A DNA stretch of 64,000 nucleotides from Styela clava (Eukaryota > Chordata > Ascidiacea > Stolidobranchia > Styelidae): contig NC_135261.1 of NCBI RefSeq assembly GCF_964204865.1, positions 5,146,001 through 5,210,000 on the forward strand, given 5' to 3'. Below are positions 1 through 10,900 of this stretch, one piece after another. The notes under the pieces are model-generated. The model saw nothing but the letters and a program-made list of their open reading frames with translations, did no database searches and was not told the origin of the DNA. The stretch's first letter is position 1, and each line of letters begins with the position of its first letter. The translations under genes and the position numbers were made by a program.

Positions 1-273
1 TAGATATGCTTTCTTGCATTTTCCTATTCAATATGTTAGGTATTCGGCCTACTTACTGTAGTATTGGCATTTTAATATGATTGTATATTTACACTGGTAA
101 TTTATACCTATTTCTATGAATTGTATTTTGTAATTTTTATGCAATTACTCGTTTTATTTTCCACAGTCCGTAATTATTTTTTTGAGCTTCCATATTTTGA
201 AAATCAACATTGGTCACTGTTCTGGTTATAACCAATGCTATGATATTCACATTTTCTCTTCAATGCCATATAA

Positions 274-2372
274 CAGGGGTGGGCACAATTTTTTAGTACA
301 GGAGCCGCATGCTGCAAGTCAGATTTTTAAAAGAATGTTTTGTGAATTTATTAATATTATCGAAATACTATGAACAGAAAAGAAATTCACACAAGAGTCT
401 AATAACAATAAATATATAAACAAGGCAACTCTGTTTTCATCTTTGTACTTTTTTTTTTTTTAATTTTGGACACATCGCACAGTAACTTAGAGTAGACTAA
501 CTAACCGCAATCCAGGGCTGGGGAGCTGGTTCGAAATCATGATGGCTCCGGCTCCAGCTCCGGAGTCGCAGTGTATTCAATCTTTAGCTCCAACTCCGGC
601 TCCGGAGCTTCATTTTTTTATGCCGGAGCTGGCTCCAGCTCCGGCTCCATAGCCATTATCAGTAATGCAGCCCAATAACGCATTTTGCTAATTGTTTTCT
701 AAGTGTGGCATGTTATTTTAGGCTGTAAACACCCTTCAAGTCGGTGTCATGATAATTCCTTTTTGTTCCTGCATGTAACTTGTGAATCCACTGAGAGTTA
801 TTATATGCTGTATTTCCGGGCGAATCGGTCTACCCCGCATATAAGGGTTTTACATATAACCCCACAATAAGACGGGAAGGAAAATCGGCAGGAATGGTCG
901 CAGCGTTTGCGCATTCGGTAAAATAGCTCATAATGACTTTTTCTACCACATAATATTTAACCCATAATAACTGTCTTTTTATTTTAATTTAATTGTGTTC
1001 AACATAACTGGCAATCATGCGGCCAAATAAAATCTGTCGTGGGCCATTCTAAAGCAAAACTTATGGTGTTTTCTGTTTTATTTTTAGTATTTTCTAATGT
1101 CGCTTTTTAATCAGGAAAATTTGGTTTGCGTATTGACTTCTTTATTTATCTTAGAATTTCATCACCGATGATTATGTAATAACTCGTTTTCTCACAAATA
1201 TGGTGAGGCATTATAAGATACTAAAATGAAACGGAAAACACTATAAACTTTGTTCTAGGAGACTCCCAACAGCTAAAAAAAATGCCTTGTTAATCTCATT
1301 ATTTTTTTTGCCTACGACATATTATTTACCGGTTGACTTTGAAAATTATACAGTCACTAAAATAAATCTAAACGCAATCAATCTTACTCGCGATATACTT
1401 TTTATATATTCAAAAAATAACAACGGAAATTGATGAGACTTTTCTCCAGAACATGCTATGTTATGGATCAAAACAAGATATACCGTAATGGGGCACTTTG
1501 CCATACATTTTTATGATAGGTGACTGCTGCGGTGCATTTTGGAGTAGCTAAACCTTTCTTTTGTCGTAAAACGACTCAATCTCGAGTTACGTTGAACAGA
1601 ATTGAAGACATTTGAAATGGATTGGATATTCAACGCCACGAAAAAATCATAATATGTTACATGGAAATTCCAAAATCACTTCTTCGAAAATCCCTGGCCA
1701 TTAGGGTTTTTGAGCTTGACCGCAATCATGAAAAATTGCAGCTTAGTGGAAATGAGAATCAAAATTTTGATAAAAGCGAACCGCTTCAAATTTTGATACT
1801 AAACTTTCAAACATACAGAATAACTGGAAACTTTTCAAAAAATATTAGGAACTAAAAATTTTAAAATGAAATATAAGCTGAAAAGAAAAGATTTTATCAT
1901 TTGTAACGCTATCAGAAAAAAATTATAAATTTGAAAAACAAAAAATGAGATATTTAGGAGCTGGAGCCTGGAGCCACTAAATTTTTGGTAGCTCCGGCTC
2001 CAGCTCCATCTGTTATGAAAAGCTTGGCTCCAACTCCGACTCCGGCTCCATCAAAATGTAACGGCTCCATGGCTCCAGGCTCCGACTCCAGCTCCGGCTC
2101 CCCAGCCCTGCCGCAATCAAGCTGCAATATCGCCGACGCATCAATAAACATTGACCATTGTGCTGACTCGACTGACTTAAATTCAACGCTACAGCGATTT
2201 TCATACTAAAACATAATTTGTCCTAATCATTGACGAAAACTTCTTAACAACTTTTATTAAATTAAAAGAGTTTACATTAAAGTTTTTCTCTTAGTTGAAA
2301 TTTGGATAATAATATATGTTAGCGAGAAGAGCCGCACAAAAAGTCTGGCGAGCCGCGGTGTGCCCACCCCTG
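274..2372. mobile_element. Non-autonomous hAT element (outer of a nested pair)
   Basis: The ends are perfect 14-bp inverted repeats: CAGGGGTGGGCACA at 274-287 and its reverse complement at 2359-2372. They are flanked by the 8-bp direct repeat CCATATAA (266-273 and 2373-2380), the target duplication expected of hAT transposases. Without the nested insert (513-2110) and its duplication, only about 490 bp remain and no transposase is visible, so this is a deletion derivative mobilised in trans. Its inner flank mentions 'gagccgc' runs typical of hAT ends. Exact terminal repeats and duplication suggest modest age. Confidence 0.88.
513..2110. mobile_element. Non-autonomous hAT element with GGCTCC-rich subterminal arrays (inner)
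   Basis: This element sits inside the hAT at 274-2372. Its 14-bp terminal repeats are CAGGGCTGGGGAGC (513-526) and the reverse complement (2097-2110). The 8-bp target duplication is CCGCAATC (505-512 and 2111-2118). Both arms carry degenerate arrays of GGCTCC/AGCTCC hexamers (about 540-655 and 1955-2105). The 1.3 kb between the arms is AT-rich and has no coding sequence that I recognise. Terminal structure and duplication length point to hAT; the autonomous partner is not in this window. Confidence 0.88.
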
Positions 2373-2551
2373 CCATATAATGCCATATAATCTGTGTATA
2401 TTTTTTAAATTTCTATCCAATCCATGTTTATTTCAACTTTTCAAATCTAAATTATTGATCTATCAATACAATATGTAATTTTAGCGATTTTGTTGTATAT
2501 TTCTACAAAAGCACTTTGGTATTTGTAACTTTTAAATAAATGAAATATGGA

Positions 2552-2727
2552 CAGGGTGTCCATAAAGTCCCTTTACAATTTCAATTTGGTTATGAAGTCA
2601 GTTCTTAATATAGTAATTGTTTAATATTTTAACTTTATTTAATACATCTGTGAGGGCCAAAACAATATATGGAATCGATAAACTACCCTTCAATTTAAAA
2701 AAAATTTTAGTACTCTATGGACACCTT
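2552..2727. repeat. Short mariner-like MITE
   Basis: The left end reads AGGGTGTCCATAAAGT and the right end is its near-inverse (ACTCTATGGACACCTT), giving inverted ends of about 15 bp around roughly 145 bp with no coding potential. A diverged relative lies at about 8168-8318 and shares the internal phrase GGCCAAAACAATATATG. Termini of this style occur in Tc1/mariner MITEs. I cannot fix the TA target duplication. Confidence 0.5.
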
Positions 2728-2730
2728 ATA

Positions 2731-3540
2731 TTACCAATTACCATACTTTGAATTGGTATTCGAAACTCTTGAAAATTTAAACCAAAAATGCTTATTAAAG
2801 ATTTCTGTGTGTTGGAGTATTTTGTTATTAGACATTTCACACATTTTCTACGAACTACACACAACCTACTTACATATAAAAAGCTACTCTCATTGCAAAG
2901 AACTTGTTTTAGTTTGGTGTTCATTTTTATCTGTAGTCAATTTTGTGATAAGTCTAATCATGAAGTTTGTTGATTTCATCATTTTTCACTCGAATTCGCC
3001 AATTAGTTTCATTTACATTTTCAAGTAAGTTAGAGTAAAATAATTAAAGTAAGTTTTTGAAGTCAAAATTGTTTTTTTTGGAGTCGGTGAGTGAACAGTT
3101 TTGGGACAAAAAGATTCGGCATGATTGAAATAGAATTTAAATTGGGGTTCTCTGCCTTTATGATATTTTATTAAAGACTGAAACCTACCGAACTTGGCGG
3201 CTTTTTGTTCATTTTAATCTGCGTGTTGTACATTGGCGTTGCGAATAATGGTAAACGGAGATGGCAGGTATTTACAGACCTATAACCAAGCTCCTCAGCC
3301 TTGTTTTGGTCGCCTATGCCTGTAGATCAAAATTACACTATATATACCACTGAAACAGGGGAGTGCTAAAATCCTTAGAAAGGGGGCCACAAGCAATACA
3401 AGGTTAGAAACAACTGTCTTTTAGGTAGAGTGTAGAGAGATCACTGGCTACAGCATTCTTGCAATTTGTGTATGAATGAATTGCTCTTGCAAAAAGCCTG
3501 CTTATATGTATGTTGCTATTTGGTCGAAAGATTTATTTAG
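2731..3540. other. No gene recognised
   Basis: About 800 bp of AT-rich sequence. Open frames of 60-100 codons are present, but their residue composition (Phe, Ile, Leu, Tyr) is that of translated AT-rich DNA, and I see no splice-supported exon. Confidence 0.5.
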
Positions 3541-3542
3541 AT

Positions 3543-3796
3543 GTTCCCATTGGAGAAAAATCGTCATTATTTAGGTATGTTCCCATTGAAAAATATGCGT
3601 CTTTATGTAGGGTGTTCCCATTGAAGAATATGCGTCATTATTTAGGTGTGTCCCCATTGAAGAATATGCGTCATTACTTAGGTGTGTTCCCATTGAAATA
3701 TATGCATACTTATTTAGGTGTGTTCCCATTGAAGAATATGCATCATTATTTATGTGTGTTCTAATTGAAGAATATGCATCATTATTTAGGTGTGTT
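3543..3796. repeat. 36-bp minisatellite, about seven copies
   Basis: Successive copies share the core TTCCCATTGAAGAATATGCG and then an ATTATTTAGGTGTG spacer, about 36 bp per unit. Because 36 is a multiple of three, the plus strand stays open and would encode a repeating 12-residue unit beginning FPLKNM. Nothing suggests that this is a protein. Confidence 0.8.
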
Positions 3797-3813
3797 CCTT
3801 GTGAATAATGATT

Positions 3814-4118
3814 GTCGCGGCAGTGTGGCTTATCGTGTTAAGCGTTAGGAATATGCTCGCCACCGTTTCTCTGATTACCCTGCATGAGTTCGAATCCCAT
3901 CCGGGGTATTTATGTGCGAGAGGATTGCTGGACTCCTTTCCGTCGTAAGGCGGTTCACGTAACCGCTGGTCGGTTACGGCTTTCTCCACCATCAAGTCCA
4001 TGCTTCCGAAAAACAAATAACTAAAACTAATTCCATACCCGACATGGACTGGTAACCGGACGAGAGGCCGTGGTTCGCCATATGGTTAGGCCGTCTTATC
4101 CTATCCTAGATGAGTTTC
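3814..4118 (+). repeat. tRNA-derived SINE, plus orientation
   Basis: The tRNA-like head has an A-box-like TGGCTTATCGTG near 3825 and a B-box-like AGTTCGAATCC at 3887-3897. The body shares long stretches with the inverted copy at 4556-4896, including the phrases GAGAGGATTGCTGGACTCC and GGACGAGAGGCCGTGG. The 3' end carries TCCTATCC repeats. The internal promoter is diverged compared with the other copy. Confidence 0.8.
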
Positions 4119-4555
4119 TGCGTTCGTCGGCTGCCTCGAATCATGATTGCATCAGAGTCCGAGTCCAAAGAAATCCCGGGTGAAGTCCACGCCTCCGTTA
4201 AACGATCCTCCTTTAATTGGATACTTTAGTGGACATAAGGATCGTTTCAATATTATGTTGTTGTTGTTATTATTATTCTCCTTCATCATGATAAAATCGT
4301 TTTTCTCTTCGAATACTGGACTAATTGCTTCGAAATTTTCAGTGGTTGAGGTTTGATAGTTTGTTTTTCAGAAGGCTATCACTTTTATTTATTCCTTAAT
4401 TTCCTATGAGATCTGATATTTCATTCAAAATTTCGCTGTTCTAAAATTTACTCATGGGAACACTGTTTTAGAACTTATTTCAAGCGGTTGCGTGATCGAG
4501 CTTGCAGGTATGGTACTGCTGAAAGTGTCTATAAAAGTGTTATAGTCACTTTGGT

Positions 4556-4896
4556 AGGATAGGATAGGATTAACATATTTATCCCGGGGGAGAGGAAAGC
4601 CGATGAGACGGCTTATCCATATGGCGAACCACGGCCTCTCGTCCGGTTACCATTCCAAGTCGGGTATGGGATTAGTTATATTGTTTGTTTTCGGAGGCAT
4701 GGACTTGGTGGTGGAGGAAGCCGTAACCGACCAGCGGTTACGTGAACCACCCAACGACGGCGAGGAGTCCAGCAATCCTCTCGCACATAACCATCCCTGC
4801 ATGGGTTCGAACCTGCGAACCCACGCAGAGTAATTAGAGGTGCGGTGGCGAGCGTATTCCTAACGCTTAGCCCGTTGAGCCACACCGCCGCGCCGA
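4556..4896 (-). repeat. tRNA-derived SINE, minus orientation, good Pol III boxes
   Basis: Read on the minus strand, the head has a near-perfect A box (TGGCTCAACGG, about 4871-4882) and a perfect B box (GGTTCGAACC, 4804-4813). A conserved body about 250 bp long follows and ends in (ATCCT)n at 4556-4570. The element is about 340 bp. With the copy at 3814-4118 it forms a tail-to-tail pair about 440 bp apart. Fragments of the same body occur near 32190-32225, 41555-41670 and 59375-59450. Confidence 0.85.
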
Positions 4897-7288
4897 TACT
4901 GCTCAGTTACCGTACCACAGTAAAATTGACGTAGTCCTTTCGCGATCTTACTATTGCAGTAATGTCAAATGTAGGTTTTCTAGCAAATCTAGCCTACCGT
5001 ATTTGTTAATTTTGATAAGACCAAATTAAATTGAGTTTTTATATGCCAGAGAAGAACCGTTCCACGATCGAATAGCAGGCCTACAGTACAGCAACAGGTA
5101 TTGGTAAGGTACCGTACGGTAGTTTGTGCATTACGCTCTCATCTTTTCGTTACAGTTCTGATGTAAACAACATAAATTTTGTAGCCTATCTTTTTTTTTA
5201 TTTGATACGAGGAAATGTATTGAGTTATTATATGACAAGGAAGAACCGTTCCGCGAACGAATGTTTCACAATTAGGCAATGCATACATATGGCTCACTAA
5301 TATTTCAAATGAATACAACTCATTTCTTTTTTTTAATATAAGCTTTATCCTTACTGAGTAGATATTATTATTATTTTTTTTTCTTTTTATTGCCAATAAT
5401 TTATATATTTTCAATCACATTTTCAACCACTTTACTTGGATTATGTGGCACTTAGGACACAAGCATATTTTAACTTTTCTTCTGTCACATATTTATTTTT
5501 GCTCAAAGGTATTTCATTGTGTGAGTGTGTAACTGAACCTGCTTTTATTGTTTTGATAAATTCTTCTACATCTTAATGTTGCTTACCAGCATTGGTAGTT
5601 GTATGAATATTGTTTTGGCAAATGGTTCCAATGTATATAGCTATTTTGTATTTTTTCCAGACACACTGCCCTAATCTTTTTTGCTGTGTTCACTACTAGT
5701 CATGCTTTGTATTTGCAGCTATTTCAAGCCTGTCTGTAGGCAACTATAGCACTTTATTTTTGTGCTTTTCGAACAACATCATTCTATGATGGCTAACATA
5801 TTTTTAAGGCCCTATTTCATATCCATAAGGAGCATGACCCCACTTGCATAGCACTCTTATTGAAATTTGCTGTGTTCAATATTTGTTAGCAAACTTGTCA
5901 AAGAAATAATCTAGCCTTTGGAATCAATTTGAAATTTTTTTATTGATTTTGCAAATTTACACTTTATTTCCAATGTTCAAAACTTCATGCTGCCTTTCAT
6001 GCATGCTTTTTTTTTTATCTGGTTTGTACATTTGATAAATTATTGGTGAATTTTTTATGTATTTGAAAGCAAGATGTTTCCTACAGCTATTTACCTATTT
6101 AGCAATATACAATCTAGAATTCCAGACCCAGAGTTTGCTGCATTCAAATATTTGAAATCAACTTCATTTATATATAATATATATGATATGTGGGGTAAAT
6201 TCTGGTGATTACTATAATAGGATGGGAGAAGTCGTCAGAAGTCTATTACATTTAATTTATCTACATAAATTTTGTTATATTTTGTGTAAGTTGTCCTCAG
6301 ATCCCTTAAAAAGCATTGCCCGATTCTGAATCGTGTTTTTTGTATTCTTGTATTAATATTTTTTTCGGTGGGCGGGCGCGTACTTTTACGTTTTTTAACT
6401 TTATTTTAAGTTATGCTCGCCTTCCAGGTATCTCTGCATTTTGTTTGTCTGTCCAGTTTTTGTGTTGTTTTTGTGTTTATGTCAGAGTACCAAAATAAAT
6501 GATTGATTGATTGATTGAATATCAGATACTGGTAAGTTACCGTACCGCAATTGATTATCGGGGAATCGATATTTTCTTCTTATTTTAGCCTGGTACCGTA
6601 ATGGAGAAGTGACTCGGATCACTTGGTATTTCAATTCACGTTGAAATTGGACGGAGAAGAAAAGATCATTAACACAGGACATGGAAGATCTATGACAGTC
6701 CCTGTACGGTTATTTGTACCCAAGTACTAGTAAGTCAGTTACCAGAGCCATGTAGCTGTTTCACTGTTCAGATTCGTGCAGGATACCGCACCGAAAGCGT
6801 AGGGTACCCTATGGTTTTTGGTGAAGTGATGATGATATATTTCGTTTTATTACAAGTGTCCATATATTTGAGCATAGCTCTCTTGTTTAGTTTAATAAAT
6901 GTTTGCCTTGTTAAAACAATAATTTGAAATGAAAGCAAAAAATTAAAAATCATTGCTGCGTCCTCATCATAGACTGAAACGGGCAGGGAATAATATGGTT
7001 ACATCACCAACAGGAACCCGTGAAACTATCGCCAATTCGAGCTAAAATGTTGAAAAACCGTAACTGATGATAGATCACGATTGTGGTGATATCATTGAGG
7101 TTAATGGATGCTATATGCGCTGCGATAGAACACAGCGGCAGTGCTCAGCCTCATACACGTACTGAGTGTTTCAGATTTGAGTACATGCTTCTTTATTAGG
7201 ATGTACGACTTTTCTCAACATCATATACGATATTGGTAAACTGATACTGAATTCAGAAACAATCAAATCAAATTAGCCATTGAAAATC
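4897..7288. other. No gene recognised; AT-rich, short duplications
   Basis: The phrase GAAGAACCGTTCC occurs twice (about 5052 and 5250) within similar surroundings, which indicates an old local duplication. TACCGTA/GTACCGG words are common. A short (ATTG)n run lies near 6503-6518. No splice-supported exon or conserved motif was found. Confidence 0.5.
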
Positions 7289-7497
7289 CGGCGCTACAGA
7301 AGTGTAGAGGTACCGTACCGGTAACTGATTTTGTAAGCCTACTTTACATCAAGTTGTGTAAAGAGATGAAACCTATGGGTAGGGGTATATTCACTTGGCT
7401 AACGTAGACAGTTCCCGAACTCGAAATAGAACTAAAATAAGGAAAATCTGAATAAGAATATAGCCTAACCTGGTACACACACTACGGGAAAATCGTT
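7289..7497. repeat. MITE of the GTGTACCAGGTTAGG family
   Basis: One end reads GGCGCTACAGAAGTG and the other CCTGGTACACACACTACGG; the interior matches the copies near 14700, 15250 and 15690 (for example CCCGAACTCG...AATAGAACTAAAATAAG). It is flanked by GAAAATC on both sides (7282-7288 and 7498-7504), a possible 7-bp target duplication, although the right end is a few bases shorter than in other copies. It lies about 190 bp downstream of the NAT8-like stop codon. Confidence 0.65.
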
Positions 7498-7687
7498 CAC
7501 AATCCTCGTTTTGGTCGATGTTGCCGATGGACTGAGAATTTCGTTGTGGTGTATTTTATTGCAAATGTTCACAAAACAATTTAAAAAGATTGTGCATCAT
7601 GGAATATGACTGAGAGGTGTCAGAAGCAAAAATGTCTGAAGTCGTCAATTGTACACGTTGAAAGGTTGCTTCACACTAAATCCTGCA

Positions 7688-7930
7688 TTACGGGAGTTTT
7701 CTAGCCATGACGTAGACATCTACCCCATGGAGTAGAGGAAAACATTTTGCGTTTATAATATTCACTATTTCAAAACCATTCTTTTTATACAAAGATACGG
7801 CGTTGGATTGTTCCTCGCTTACGCGAAGAACAATGACTTTATACTTCATCAAATGAGCTTGACTGAGAGCGTGCTTCAACATCATGGTTCCTATTTTCTT
7901 GGATCTCCAGCCTTTCGATACTGATACACA
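7688..7930 (-). CDS. NAT8-like acetyltransferase, exon 4
   Basis: The acceptor is TTTTGTTACAG at 7931-7941. The 80 codons plus stop carry GNAT motif A (CVSVSKGWRSKKIGTMML), the strand VIVLRVS, and motif B (NAVSLYKKNGF). The reading frame is intact. Confidence 0.88.
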   Translation of the reverse strand, partial: CVSVSKGWRSKKIGTMMLKHALSQAHLMKYKVIVLRVSEEQSNAVSLYKKNGFEIVNIINAKCFPLLHGVDVYVMARKLP

Positions 7931-10900
7931 CTGTAACAAAATCGAAACGATTTCAATGTATAAAACGTGTTAAAAATGACCACTAAGCATCGCATTTCTT
8001 TACGATATAGTATTTGTAATCGACGTATTCTAGAAATCCAACCCAAATATATCGAAAGACAAAACCATGCTGTTTTCGACTTTAAAGATCAAAGCTGGGT
8101 AATTTCTTTCACATAAACACGCAGCTCCAACCAACGTGAAAAACATGGTATAGCACAAATTTTACTTCAATACATACTTGTCCATGAAGTCTATTTCAAT
8201 TTTGTCATGAAGTCGGTTCTCAACATAAACATACTTGATTTAATAAATCTGTGAAGGCCAAAACAATATATGCTATCGATAAATTCCTTTCGCAATTTTG
8301 ACTTTATAGAGACACCTGTCAGGCCCTAAGTTTCAAAGTCTTCAAACCTGTATGTAAATACGAATTTTCCAAACAACCAACTTCCAATGTTGGATGCAAC
8401 TGTCCATGCTCATGCAAAAGTTTTGAAATAAAGTACATCGGTGACATCATTTCCAAATCGTTTTATAAACCAAAGAAACTAGATATTTGAAATTTATTCG
8501 CTAATAGTCCATTTGGAAAATTTACGTATCAAGTTTAGTGGATGGAATCGTTTGAAATATTCGTAACTTCTGAAATATAACAGATGTATACGTTTAAAAT
8601 TATAAGGCATTCTCTACAGTCTGGAACATGGTTGGCCATATTACAGCCCGCGCGCCGGATCCGGCACACCAACCAGCTTTTGTGAATATAAATCTCCGTC
8701 GAAAATATCGATGAAAAACACGTCATAATGAACCCGATTGTCACATTTTGCTTTTTATTATTATATAAACGTTAGCCCAGTTGTTGGACTAGCTGTTGTA
8801 TTTAGACTGCTTTTTATTTATAGTTTTTTATACTGAGTTTTGAGCCCCCGACCCAGTAATCAAAACTATTATCTGTAACTGGCCCACTCAGAAATGCAAT
8901 AGCCCATCCCTGGTCTACAATATACATATACGCATTCCACTTACGCTCAGGGAAATTATAGTTCCAGTTTCAAACCAACGCTTTTCTAGATGATCCGCTT
9001 CGTGCAGAGCTACTGTTCCTACTTTTCTCCATTCACCATCTGTGAAAACCTCGGAAATCCAGAACCCCACATATGTCTTGTCTGCGTTGATAATGTCCCT
9101 TTCAAACTTTGTTATTACCGGCGCAAGGTAACGGTAAAACGAAACTGCATCTAATCGCAAAAATAATGTAATACAAGTGACAACTATAATATTTATCGAG
9201 TAATCAATCTGTTAGTGTCAACATAGTTATATCTTCATAGCTTTTTATAACATGGTGTATAGTTGAAAATAAAACCAGAATCAAGATATCTGTATTTTTT
9301 ACAACATGAAATTACCTCTTAATTAATTTGACAAATGATCTACAATACCAGCAAGACACAAGCAAAAACTATAGTTCACCAGGTTCAGTCAACAATCCGT
9401 TCGACACTCAAATTTATAATTCAACAATATAAATCAGTGCTTCCCAAACTTTTTAAGCCGCGCCCCCTTTTTGGAATTTGTCAAGTCTCGCGCCCACCTT
9501 AAAAATAACTAGCTAACCATAAGATACAAATAATAGATAGTAAGGCGAAAGTATGTTTTATTCAAAAAACACGTTGAAAATGTTACTATTCTGCTTTATT
9601 CATTTCAAGCACTGCATTCTTTCACTTTCTTTTTGCTTCATTTATTATGTTCGCTCAGGCGTGAATAATTTGCTATTGTGTTTTGTCTTCTGTTTTTACT
9701 GTTTGGGCAGCATGCTCATTATTAGTTTGTGGTTTTGTTAATCTGTATTAATCGATGTATTGACTTTGAACTGAGTTGTATTGTCAACTTTACATGGTAG
9801 CAGAGGAAAATGACTTCCAAACAAATACCACCACCAAGGTTTGGAGGCGGTACCAGCTATGCAGAATGGAAAAATAAGTTGGACATGTGGATTTCCATAA
9901 CAGAAGTGCCAAAGGAAAAGCAGGCAATTTTGGTGCGTCTGCAGTCGCTTGATGGAAATAATAAAGCTGAGAAAGCTGTGTCAGAGTTAACTAGTGAACA
10001 GTTGAAAGCTGATGATGGGTTGGACAAACTTCTTGGAAATCTTGATGGTGCATTTCAGTCAGAGAAAACTGATGAGGCCTATTTAGCCTACACGCTATTT
10101 AGTAAATATCAGAAAAGTTCTGATATTTCAATGGTGGATTTTATCCTGGAGTTTGAACACCGGTATGCTAGACTTGTAAAATATGACATGAAGCTACCAG
10201 ATACCATTCTGGCTTTTAAGATATTAGATGCTGCAGGCCTAACTGATCAACAGCGCCAAATGGTTCTTACTGTTGGAAGCGACTTGAAGTTCGAATCTAT
10301 GAAATCAGCCTTAAAAAGGATTCTTTCAAAGCAAGATGGCGATGAAAAGAATTATGATTTTGATGAAGATGATGTTGCATCGAATATTAAAAAGGAAAAT
10401 GCATTTGTGACTCGTGATACCGGTACTGGTAGGCCAAAATTTAAAAAAGAATTTTTCAAAGAGAGATCGAGATACGCCACCGGTAGTGGCGGAGGAGCAA
10501 AGCAGCGATACAAGCATCATGAATCGACAGTAAAAGCTCAACTGAATCCACGGGACAAATACGGAAATATATCTAGATGTGCAATTTGTGAATCAAAAAT
10601 GCACTGGGCCAAACAATGTCCACATAAAAAGAATAAGTTTATTGTTCCGATGCAAGATGGTGTTTGCGAACAAATACAAATGGTTTTGATAACAGATGAA
10701 AATTCTTCAGATATTTTTGAAGTTGAAGCTGCCAAGGCTGCAATAGTAGATACTGCTTGCACGAAGACAGTAGCTGGTAAAAAATGGTTCAGGAATTATC
10801 TTGGGCTCTTAAACGAAAACTTGTCGAGCAGAGTTGAGATTTTTCCCTCAATGAAGAGATTTAAATTTGGAGATGGGAAAGAAATTCAAGCTGAGAAAAA

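Noticed and set aside
3510..3764. Plus-strand frame with a 12-residue repeat (FPLKNM...)
   Set aside because: Explained by a 36-bp minisatellite whose period is a multiple of three; no flanking exon or conserved motif.
8617..8909. Possible hAT element in NAT8-like intron 3
   Set aside because: A right end like GCCCATCCCTG is visible, but no matching left end or 8-bp duplication was found.
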